Below, piece after piece: positions 24,174-35,300 of a stretch of DNA of 64,000 nt. Source of the stretch: Syngnathus acus (Eukaryota > Chordata > Actinopteri > Syngnathiformes > Syngnathidae); contig NC_051087.1 in the NCBI RefSeq assembly GCF_901709675.1, positions 6,219,001 through 6,283,000 on the forward strand, written 5' to 3'. A model generated the notes under the pieces. That model was not told the DNA's origin. It did no database searches and saw only the letters and a list, made by a program, of their open reading frames with translations. A program made the position numbers and the translations under genes. How positions within the stretch are numbered: position 1 is the first letter of the stretch; each line of letters opens with the position of its first letter.

Positions 24174-27100
24174 ATGGACTTCCCAAGCCACTTTGAGCAG
24201 ATCTTCCAGCAGCTCAACTATCAGAGGCTGCATGGTCAGCTGTGCGATTGTGTCATTGTGGTGGGCAGCCGACATTTCAAGGCCCATCGCTCCGTGCTGG
24301 CAGCCTGCAGTACCCACTTCCGAGCATTGTTCACGGTTGCAGAGGGAGATGCCAGCATGAATATGATCCAGCTGGACAGCGAGGTGAGAACGCTGGTGAT
24401 AAATGTAGTGGTAAATCCATGTTCCATTGCAAGCTGTTACACGATGCTGATTTGACCTCTGATTTAGTAGGATATTTGAACACATTTGAATTGCACCTAG
24501 AATGAATCATCTCCAGATTCCTGTTTATTGTTAAATTCACTCAAGAGTCAAGACTCGTATTTGTTTATAGGTGTGAGTGTGAGCGAAAGTGGTTGTTTGT
24601 CTGATTGTCTGGCGACAAGTCACGGTGGACCTGGCCTCTCGCCCAAGGCTGCTGGGATTAGTTTGCAGTTCACCTGAGACCTCACTTTAATGAGAAAAGG
24701 CGTTGTAGAAAATGGATGGATGATTCGTTTCACAGTCTAAACTGTTTCCATTACAAAGGATCTAGATCGGTGGGTGCTGCTAATATTTGTTCAATTTGGG
24801 TTTGTTGCTGTCATTTGAGACACTTTTGTGCAAATTAATTTGACTTAACTCATTAACTGGACAGGCAGCGTTTTTTTTTTTAATATTGGTAATTATTATC
24901 CAGTGCAAGGCATGGATTTACTGTTGAGCTCCACTTTTAGCACAATGCATGCAACCAATCAACAGCCTTGGATGTTTGCAGGTGGTGACCGCAGAAGCAT
25001 TTGCGGCCCTGGTGGACATGATGTACACGTCCACCCTAATGCTCGGTGAGAGCAACGTGATGGACATTCTGCTCGCCGCCTCCCATCTGCACCTCAACAA
25101 TGTGGTCAAAGCTTGCAAACACTACCTGACCACGCGAACCCTACCCATGTCCCCGTCATGTGACAGACCCCCGCCTCACCACCAACAGGAGCAGCAGAGG
25201 CACAGGCAGCAGGTGTCAGACTTGGGTAACCCCCCTCTAGCCACCAATGCTAACCTGGCCGCAAATGCCGCCACCTCAAAGTTGCAGCGCTCCTTCTTGC
25301 TGCAGCAGCTCGGCCTCAGCTTGGTGAGTTCTGCTTTAGGCGGGATTGAGGAAGACAGAGTGGTGGAGCAAAGAGCCTCATTCCCTATACGTCGCTTCCA
25401 TAAGCGCAAAGCCTCACCGGGCCTAACAGAGGAGAGGCCCAGACAGAGGCAGCGCCCCTCCGCCCCAAACTTGGGGTTACTTTCGGAAGAGGGCGCGATT
25501 GCGGATCGAGAGGAAGGAGGGCTTCTCTCGCCAGATTCCCACAAGATGGGGGATGACTCCAAACTGGATACAGGCATGCTGTGTGCCCCACAGGACGATC
25601 CTCAGATGCCGAGCCAGTCAGATAGTGGGCGCTGTGTGGGGAACGACATGGGGATGATGCAAGGAGGAGTGGGCAAGGAGGAGGACGTAGAGGATGGGGA
25701 CCACCAGAGCAACAGGGTGAAGATCAAATCAGGGAGCGAGGGGGAGGAGGAAGAAGAACCAGAACAGAAGGTAAGTTTTGTTGGTTTAATTAAGCGTATT
25801 TTCTTTTTTTTTTCCAATTTAAGGCCCAATTTAAAAATGTGGAATTTACAGTAATAAAATAAAACAGATCGCCAAAACATTGAGGCATAAATTATTAATA
25901 AAGAACACAACAGCCAGATTTCTAAATTACCAGCACTCGTTTGCTTGAACCACAAGTTAAAGGAGCATTGCATACAATCATTTTTCGCCATCTTGATCAA
26001 TTGCCAATAATTTTGTCCAATCCATTTTGGAGTTACAAACCATGTTGGCTGAATAGATTTCCTGTCACGTGAATGTCCGCTGCACCTCTGGTCTTTTTCA
26101 GGTGCTCGTCAAACAAGAGCCGCTGAGCTCACCCGAGCCCGCAGACGAAATTAGTGACGTGACATCACAGGCGGAGGGCAGTGACCCGGCCGGACCAGTG
26201 AGCCAGGAGGAAGAGGAGAAGGTGGAGCTGAGTCCCGAGAGCAGCGACCGCAGCTTCACCTCAGAACCGCAACCCAGCTCCAACTCGCTGCTGCAGTCCG
26301 GCTCCCATCTTCTCCTCAAGAGCGGCATGGGAAGAGGCAGAGGAGGTTTTGGGTGTAGTAACTCGCTGAACAGCAAACCTGATTTCAACATTTCCAACTT
26401 CCTCGACCAAAAGAATTTTGGGAGTGGTGGCAGTGGTTTGATGGGTGGAGAGGATGACCTTCCCAACACCACCACTGGTGATGCTGTTGCTCATAACTTC
26501 CTGTTGAGACAGGAGGCTTCTGGACCGTCCAGTTCTGCTCCGTCCTCTTTGCTACAGTCCAGCCCACTCAGCAGTGAAGGTTGCACTCGTTTTGGAAACA
26601 ACATAGAGGCCGATTCCCTCTTCCTTCGCCCTCTTCACGACGGTTATGGGAACCCAAGAGGAAGTGGGGGCAGTGAAGGGCACGGAGGTGTTGATCCTTA
26701 TGGTTTGGATTTCCAGCGCTCCAGTCTGGGGCTGCACTCCCTGGGGCGACCAACACGAAGTGCTAGTGGAGCCACCCCCACCGTTCTGGGTTATCCCGGC
26801 TACAGGCGCATCGCCCCAAAGGAGGGCGGCGCCCTCCAGGATCCCGCCTCCTCCTCGTCCAGCCTGGCAAGCCCCATGCTCCTTAACGAGAGTTCAGGCT
26901 ACAACATGGCTAGCGGCAGGCCCACCTCCCTCCCTCCTCAGCTGACACGTGCCTCGGCAGACGTGCTGTCCAAGTGCAAGAAGGCTTTGTCGGAACACAA
27001 CGTCTTGGTGGTGGAGGGCGCCCGCAAATACGCCTGCAAGATCTGCTGCAAAACCTTCCTGACACTGACCGACTGCAAGAAACACATCCGAGTCCACACG

Positions 27101-27226
27101 GGAGAGAAACCCTACGCGTGCCTCAAGTGCGGCAAGCGTTTTAGCCAATCGTCACACCTCTACAAGCATTCCAAGACCACATGTCTTCGATGGCAGAACA
27201 GCAACATGGCCAATGCGCTAATCTAG
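24174..27226 (+). CDS. zbtb5: Zinc finger and BTB domain protein 5
   Basis: POK-family transcriptional repressor; the mammalian protein represses CDKN1A. Three coding exons: 24174-24383, 24982-25770 and 26102-27226, total 707 aa against about 677 in human. The BTB/POZ domain spans residues 1 to about 115 (HFEQIFQQLNYQRLHGQLCD, FKAHRSVLAACS, FAALVDMMYTSTL) and is cut by intron 1 after residue 70. A long disordered middle follows, with acidic, glutamine- and serine-rich stretches and a KQEPLSS sumoylation-like motif. At the C-terminus are two zinc fingers: a C2H2 finger (CKICCKTF...HIRVH), linker TGEKPY, and a degenerate finger (CLKCGKRF...HSKTTC) ending in Cys, followed by LRWQNSN as in vertebrate ZBTB5. 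The start follows an acceptor (CATTAG) by four bases, so the longer upstream frame is intronic. Confidence 0.95.
24569..24723 (+). repeat. Teleost interspersed repeat 3' tail
   Basis: It reads GGCGACAAGTCACGGTGGAC ... CTCTCGCCC ... GGCGTTGTAGAAAATGGATGG, the recognisable tail of a widespread fish interspersed repeat. It lies in zbtb5 intron 1. Confidence 0.65.
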
Positions 27227-29024
27227 AGCTTTTGAGAAGGATGCTCGAAGTCAATCTTGATCACATGCGCAACAAGCATGGTGGTTAGCCATCACATAAG
27301 TCACAAAGTTGTCATGAAGAAAGTTAGCTAAAGACATCATAATAGGGACTGGTAACATTTTATGATTGTTAGTTTATTAGTCAGACAATGCATCGCTCTG
27401 TTGACTGCTTAGTGGAGCTTTCCATACAGCTCCAGAGACTTGCGCAATCAGTAAGATAAGTTGTCTTTAAAATCAACTGAACCCCGACTGCCGGGGGATA
27501 CCTTTGCACCTTTGACTTTTCGCTTTACTGATTGGACTTAGCTGCCAGAGAAGTGTACCTGTTCACTCTTTAAGTGCGTGGCATCATTTAGGATTTATCA
27601 CGGTTCACTGGAAAAGGCAAAGTGCACCTTAATTTGCATTCAGAAGCATGACTAGTATTTCTACCCTTAATTGTTACCGATGGGGGTTAAAAGCAAAGCA
27701 TTGTGTGAAGGAAAACTTATCTAGACTTATCGAGCATTTGCAGGTCAACTTTTTTATTCTAAAAGAACACAAATGTACACTATAAATGTTTACTGTGCTT
27801 CATTTCAGTGCTTTCAAACGTGTCTTAAGCATCTCACATTGTGCATGTGTTAGGCAGACAAATTATTGCTCGTCTTATAGCAAATAACTGATTCTGAATG
27901 TGTCTCTTTTTAATTATGACTGTTACGGTGGGCAGCTTTGATGCGCTCTGCTCTGCCCTCTTTTGTAATTTTTTTTTTAGTCAAATCATTGACTTTTCAA
28001 GATAGGTTTACAGTATTTGCGCTGGTTTCATGTGTTCCTCGACCTGCGACCAGTTGACCCATTGTACAAGGCTTGTTTGTTTCTTGTCCATCATTAAGAT
28101 CACACAGCCTTATTGGCAGGTTGTAAATAGGAGCAGAGTTGTTGTTGAATAGAAATCATATTCAGTCAGTGTTACATAAGGGAACTGAAATGGAGTTTAA
28201 AAAAATGTGGATTAAAACAAAAAGTGTTCTTTTTTTGTATCACTAAATGCTCTGTGAGGATCACAATCATTCCTATTGTGCACCGTTTTTGTACTGAGTA
28301 ATCGTTTCCTATGAGAATTTAGTTGGAAACCTTATCAAAAGCACTCAAAAAGTCAAACTGAAACACACGTGAGAAAATTTGAAAAGAAAAATGAAAATGC
28401 CACAAAATGTTTTATTTTTCACAGTGTATTTTTTTCACTGGTTCTAAACTCAATATTGTTTCTTCAAAACCTACCAGAACACATCTGAACTTTAGTGCTC
28501 TATAAATTCCGACTGAATTCTTGTGCAAACACGTTACAGTTTAACTCTACCTACACAACTCATTGTTGTAACGTGAAGCTATTTTCTTGATTGTTATGAA
28601 TTCTTGTAGTCTAAAATATAAAATAACCGCTCAGTACTGATAGACCTCTGTGTCGCTCACATTTAATTTCATTTGAGCATCAGGGTAGTGAATGATATTA
28701 TCCCTTACACTTTGCAAAATATATGCTTGGTCCCAACACAAATGATGATCCTGGTTGGTGCCTTTTTGCTTAAAAAGCATTTGTTGATCGAGAGCAAACT
28801 GTCAGGATTTCTTGTGTTCATTCCTTGTAATGTCAACATCATGTGACCACAAGATGACCTAGGGGTCTTGTGGATTGTAAAGTCCGTTCAGTTGTACATG
28901 CACACTGAATTAAAAAGAAAAACAATGAAATATAGTTGTGATGTATATATTTTTATGAACATCTTTCCTATAAGATTCTAAAATGGGCGTCTGCGTCGTT
29001 TAGATTTTTTTTGCCAGTTCTCGC
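27227..29024. other. Convergent 3' UTRs of zbtb5 and grhpr
   Basis: About 1.8 kb without coding signal. Plus-strand ATTAAA at 28909-28914 is a candidate distal zbtb5 poly(A) signal. Minus-strand AATAAA at 28416-28411 is a candidate for grhpr; if both are used the 3' UTRs overlap by several hundred bases. Confidence 0.4.
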
Positions 29025-31053
29025 TCACAGTTTTAGCTCTTTGATCATTGGTTCACGGCGGAGGCCGAGTAGGAGGTTGTTTGCCGCCAGGCTGGACATG
29101 GAGTTGCGGGTACTGTAGGAGGCACTGGCGATGTGTGGCAAAATCACTGTGGGAGGAGCAAACAAGATTCTGTTTAAGGAAAAAAAGGCATTCTCTCCTG
29201 GCACAATTGATAAACTCTCACGGTACATGCAGCACGACAATAGTTGCGGCCTGAGACAACTATGAACATTTCGAAAAACCTTACCACAGTTTTTGAGGGT
29301 AAAGAGTGGATGGTCAGTGGGTAGGGGCTCAGGGACAGTCACATCGAGTCCAGCGCCAGCAATTTGATTCGTGGCCAGTGCCTCATACAGGTCCTCTTGA
29401 TTCACCACGCCACCTCTGAAAAGGGTCAAGCGAGGCCTTCCTTGCTAACCAGCTTGACTGAAGCATTGCTAGTATTAGATGTGTGTTCTTATTTGACCTG
29501 CTTGTGTTGATGAAGATGGAGTTTGTTTTCATCTTGGAGAAAAGGTTCTTGTTGCAGATCTTATTTGTTTCAGGTGTTAAAGCACAACACGCTAACAGGA
29601 AATCTGACTGCTTTGCCAGCTCATCAAAAGACACTAGAGTAAAAGGATAAGTCATTTGCATTAATTACATTAATCCATATTTTGAAGATCAACTTAAAAG
29701 GCACCGGAGCAGTTCTTACCATACTCTGCATTAATTTTACTGGCCAAGTCTGGCCGTGGGCCCATGTCTGTATAGATAAACTTTTTCACTTTAAAGGGAG
29801 CCAAGCGGTCAGCAATAGCCACACCTTGATCAGGAAACACACACTGAGTCAGATATGTCAAAATATTGGTGATAGGTTGATGTGTTTGTTGTCGGGGGGT
29901 TCTCACCAATCCTCCCCAGGCCGAAAATACCCACGGTGCTGTTGGCCAGCTCATGTCCGCACAGCCACAGAGTTCTCCAAGTCCCCCAACCTCCGCTGTC
30001 GCCAGAAGTGTTATCTTACAATGCGTGTATTTGACAAAACGTGCGTGTGTGCAAATTACGTCTTGGCTTCATGTGTGGCCTCGATGAGCCTCCTGGAAGT
30101 CGCTAACAGCAGAGCTACGGTCAGTTCGGCGACGGCATCTGTCAGAACGTCAGGTGTGTAACCCACACGGATTCCTCTGCATGGATACGCAACTTTATTA
30201 ATAGATCACTATATGATCATTAGGAGACCAAGTATGTGTGTGTATTGAATAACCTTCTCTTCAGCTCCTCCAGAGAGAGATGGTCAAAGCCCACAGACAT
30301 GGTGCTGAGGACCTTCAAGTTGGGACCTGCAGGAGCACAACCCACACATTCATGAATGTATGAGAGTCTCTGAGATCATTTACATTAAGCGTGGGCAGTC
30401 TTCAAACCTGCAGCATCCAACAGTTCGGCATCAATCTTCTCGGTCAGTACACAGAGGAGGGCATCAACACCTTTGACCTTCTGAAGAAGCTCTTTTCTCG
30501 GTACTGGGACATCATCGGAGTCCCACAGCTCAAACTGCACTCTGGTGGGAAAATACAGATCTTGATTTATTCCATTGCAATCAATGTTCAATGCAAAAAA
30601 TGTAAAAAAGTGAAAATCAAGCCAATCAAGTCAAAATAATATTTTTTTGTGTATAGTATGTCAGTGACTGTATGTGGAGATACCCTTTACTCCACGTCTT
30701 ATCTGACCTACTGGGTGACAAACAGTGCCCCCACCTCCTCCCACCTTCACTGTTTACTCCACTTTGCACTTTGTGTTTGATTCTTAAAGGTTAGGTACTA
30801 TGTGGTACAAAAAGTCGACCATCTGGAATATTCCATATAGATACAATTGCAATCATTTTACAGGATGCTGGGTCACTCACTGTCCAGATTCGTGGAGGAT
30901 CTTCAGGCCCTCTGGTGGGATCTGGCGGGTGACATACACCCGAGGAAGAGTTGACGTGTCCCTTTGTATGAAGCCTGCTGGAGCCCTAGCAAGAATCAAC
31001 GGCTTCACAGTAGCTCGCTGGAGCTGACGAAGTGCAACGCGACTGCACCACAT
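29025..31053 (-). CDS. grhpr: Glyoxylate reductase / hydroxypyruvate reductase
   Basis: NAD(P)H-dependent D-2-hydroxyacid dehydrogenase that reduces glyoxylate and hydroxypyruvate, limiting oxalate formation. Nine coding exons: 31053-30881, 30541-30408, 30326-30254, 30176-30060, 29995-29907, 29824-29720, 29633-29498, 29415-29285 and 29146-29025. All phases close: 1080 nt, 359 aa against 328 in human. Visible features are the substrate loop MSVGFDH, the Rossmann motif GIFGLGRIG, catalytic Arg in INTSRGGVVN, Glu in [10 protein letters not shown] and His (about residue 324) in ILPHIAS. The C-terminus EPMIKELKL matches the family. About 33 residues precede the homologous start. They are rich in Arg, hydrophobic and almost without acidic residues ([18 protein letters not shown]), like a mitochondrial presequence. 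No in-frame internal Met matches the human start. Confidence 0.94.
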
Positions 31054-31680
31054 TGCCTACAGAAAGTAAACCAGGTAAGGTGACAGTCAGAGGGATGGTT
31101 GTTGTCTGAGGTTGTGTACCTGCTGTGTGCAGACCTCTGGTTGAGTGGGAGGCGCCTGCAGGTCACTAGCCAATATGATTTGAGGGAGGATGTCTCGAAA
31201 GTCTGAAGGTGAAGGGGATTGTGTTGTTTTCATTATTCAGCAATGTTCTAGACTACTTGTACTTGACACACATACATACTGTTACACCATTAGACTCTAT
31301 TGAGAACAACATTTGGCTCGCTTCTCCCTTATATCAACATTTTGAATGAGGCTGAGGACGATGTAAATGTTTCACTGGATTGTTGAACTTTGCTTCTTCA
31401 AACAGGAAAGATCCCAAATTCCAGAAGTCTGGACATTCGTTAGTACTGACAGTTTAGGATTAACAATCATTACCATGTAAATTTTGAAGGAAAAAAAACA
31501 TACAATTGAAGAAAAATTAATAAATCCAATTAATAGACGAACTTAAAGTAACGTGTTTGTTTTGAAATCAGCGTATATGTTCAGAAGTTGTTATTTTTTG
31601 GCGAAACAAGACGAATTCCATTGTTGGATAATTCAGGCTCTATTAATTAAATGTTAGTAGGTGTTTGATGAAAACGTACC

Positions 31681-31800
31681 AAAAAACGGCGTGAAATTTG
31701 TCACACAAATCGTACACTAAGGCGAGCTCGTTCGGCGATTCCGATCACGTGATCTTGGTAACCCGGAAACATTCCAAATATCTAACCAATCACAATCAGT
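31681..31800. promoter_or_regulatory. Shared grhpr/uba6 promoter core (palindromic E-box, ETS, CCAAT)
   Basis: The 12-bp palindrome GATCACGTGATC (31743-31754) contains a perfect CACGTG E-box of the TCACGTGA type bound by USF/MITF/TFE factors. An ETS-like CCGGAAAC lies at 31763-31770 and a CCAAT box at 31786-31790. There is no TATA box. The two divergent start codons are 1.29 kb apart. The shared-promoter role is inferred. Confidence 0.5.
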
Positions 31801-32341
31801 CACTCGCCACCGCTCCTTAACGCACACTGTCAAGTCTCTACGTATGAAAGATTTATTTATTTTACCTACTAATTTAACTTATTCTCCTCGGTGTTAATGT
31901 GTATTTATCTGCTGCCTCTTTCCACAGTGATATGCTCTATGAATTGTTTGTCTGCACGTTTAACTAATTTACGCATGCCCCTTGACGTTGCTCGTCACCG
32001 GTACCAGTCATTGGCACCATGATAGCTAGCTGCACCTACTCACATAGAGCTTTTCTAAGATATACTTTAATACACATTTTGTATTTTGTTTCAGGTAAAG
32101 GGAAGCTGTTTTCATAGTCTGCTAACTAAGTCAATGTTTTGTAAATACCACTTCAACGATAACAGCAGTTAGCTGGCATGTAGTTAGCCATTCAGCTACA
32201 ACCACGGTGCGCTGTATTTATTTTTATTTTTTAGAAGCAGCAACTTTTGTGACAGCTCATCTGCTAACTCTTCTGTGTTTTAATAGGTCACATCGTTATC
32301 TTTCAAGCAGTTTATTTCCTACCCTTTCCCCCCCTCCCAGG

Positions 32342-35300
32342 ATGGCCGAAGACTCGATGGAAATAGATGACTCTCTTTACAGGCAAGGAAACGCCAGTTA
32401 TTCACTGTTGATAGGGATCATCATTAACTCAACGTTACGGTGAAGGAGTGGGACATTACATAGTTGCCAAGAATAATGTGTTAGGTAACTACTGACATGT
32501 AAAAAAAAAAAAAAATTATAACATACAACTATCTTTTCCCCTTTGTACAGTCGCCAGCGCTATGTGTTGGGAGACAGTGCCATGCACCGAATGGCCCAGT
32601 CTGCTGTGTTTCTCAGTGGATTGGGAGGGCTGGGAATAGAGATAGGTAGGTTATTGCACCATAGTAACATAAACTCATTGACTACATTAGCTACACCAGC
32701 TGAGATTGTATTAGTTAGTGCCAATACAATAGCTTTATGAAAGATTCTGCTCTACAATTATTATGCACATTATTGTCACTCTTATTGTTTACAGTGGCCG
32801 AGAGCATGACTGCATCCTTCTAGTTATGCCAAATATTTTTATTTGCCACTGTGAGAGAAAATATTTAAAATGCATTGCTGTATAATCACGTTCTACTGCC
32901 CTCATAAAATTATTAAGAGTTATTTTATTTTAGCATGAAATTGTGCTAGTGTACATAAAGAAGAGTCCATTGTGTCTACTTCATACGTGACCCAGTAAAT
33001 GGAGATCTGACTATTGGCGTCTTTGTTTTCACAGCAAAGAACATTGTCCTGGCTGGTGTGAAGGTAGGCACTGGTAATATTATGAATATGGTAGCATGGT
33101 GGGAGTAGTGGTTAAGTCAGTCAAGAGTTTCAAATCTTTGCTTAAGTCCTCCTATGTGGACTTTGCATGTTCTGTTTGTGCTTGTACTTCCGCCCATATC
33201 CTAAAATATCCTTGTTAGTTTAAGAACAATAGATGTGAATAAGTGGTTGTATCTACAGTATCTTTCTCAATTGCTGTAAGAGATAAGAAGTTCTGAGAAT
33301 GTTGTGTACTGTATATACAGTCAGTCACCCTCCATGACACAAAGCAGTGTGAAACCTGGGATCAGGGCTGCAACTTCTTTATTCATAAAGAGGATGTGTT
33401 GAGCCAGCGGAAAAGGTAATAGCATCAGAGACGAGCCGTCTATATTTTCTCACCCATCACAGTGTTGAACATCCTTTTCGATCTTTCCTTAAGGGCAGAG
33501 GCAGTTTGCCCGCGAGTTGCGGAGTTGAACCCTTATGTCCATGTTGACACATCCGTCTCCGCTCTGGATGACAACACTGATCTCAACTTCCTCCAAAAGT
33601 ATCAGGTATGTTAGATAAGATATGCAGGTCTGCATCATGGAATGACTAGAAAGTTCACTGAGTACAACTGCATCTGTTGATACTGGTTTGTTTAATTTCC
33701 TTTTTCCTAGTGCGTGATTCTGACTGAAGCCAGACTGAGTCTTCAGAAGAGAGTGAATGAGTTTTGCCACGCACAGCGTCCCCCCATCAGAGTAGGCCTT
33801 TGAAACACAATCCAACTACAACTGTTCTACCAAGGCAAATCACACAATTGTATGAAACGTTAACGCGAGCGACACTGTCTCGGCAGTTCATTGGCTGTGA
33901 CACATATGGCATCTGTGTGCGGGTGTTCTGTGATTTCGGAGAGGAGTTTGAAGTGCTCGATCCCACCGGAGAAGAACCCAAGGAGATTTTCATCCAAAGC
34001 ATCACTCATGTGAGCAGTTAAAATTTGACACTAATTATTTAGAGTGACTTTGGAGGACCAGGCTGAATTTTGATCATTGTTGCTCAGCAGTACTCTACTG
34101 ATGCTACAAACTGTTGGGAGAATTTCTTTTATATATTTATTGTTTTGTGCACAGGACAATCCTGGTGTGGTCACCTGCCTGGACAACCAGCCTCATGGCC
34201 TTCAGACTGGCCAAATCGTCATCTTCAGAGAAGTCAATGGCATGATGGAACTCAATGGCACCACAAGACAGGTTTCAGGTATTTGTTTTTATCTCTGATG
34301 TTGACGGTGATGTTGAAGATAAGTGAGGAACTCATGTTCTTTTGTTTCTATTAGTCCTTTCCCCTCATAGTTTTGCAATCGGAGACACATCCCAACTACA
34401 AGAGTATGCACATGGCGGGTTTTTTGTCCTTGTGAAAACCCCAAAGATATACACATTTGTGAGTCAAATGCATTTAATAATAAATAATGGTTATTTCTTG
34501 AGAAAAATCTATTTTTGTTGGATCTGAACTTATCCGAAACATTTCAGGAAACACTCGAGCGACAGCTGTGGGATCCTCAGGTCTTGACTCCAGACTTCAG
34601 TAAACCAGAGGTGACAGATTTCAAATTAACCAGCTAATAGGGGAAAAGCGAATCGCAAATATGTAGCGGTGCCTCATCCCTAATTTCCTTGCCACCTTCC
34701 CATCAGGCACCCCTTCAGATCCATGCTGCCATGTTGGCTCTGGACACATTTCAGGAACAGCACAACAGACTTCCTAACACTGGGTAATCGAAACTTGCCT
34801 TTGTATGGAACACATTTGTGTGTGTATGCTTTTTCGTCTTGATTCATGAAAGATTGTACTTTCTGTCGCAAGCTGTTTACAGGATGCTGACACTCTACTC
34901 GTGTTAACTGAGGAAGTGAATGCAACACTCAGGAACAAAGTAAGTCCCGCCCCTCCCTCCACCAAACATGTTTGCATTGCAGAAGTATCAAATGTGCTAT
35001 TCCCGCCTCTCTTATGTTTAGGCTCCTGTGAATGCAGAGTTGGTGCAATGGCTGGCGAGGACGGCGAGGGGGACTCTTCCTCCTTTAGCGGCTGCTGTAG
35101 GAGGCCTCGCCAGTCAGGAGGTTCTTAAAGCCATCACAGGGAAGTTTGCACCCCTGCAGCAATGGGTAGGGCATACTGTCCATATCTCAATAGCACTTGG
35201 CACAGTGACACGGATTTATTTGGGTTTATTTGTCTATGCTGTAGTTTTATCTGGATGCCATTGAGCTAGTAAAGCCACTTCAGTCTCTGCCTGCTGAAGA

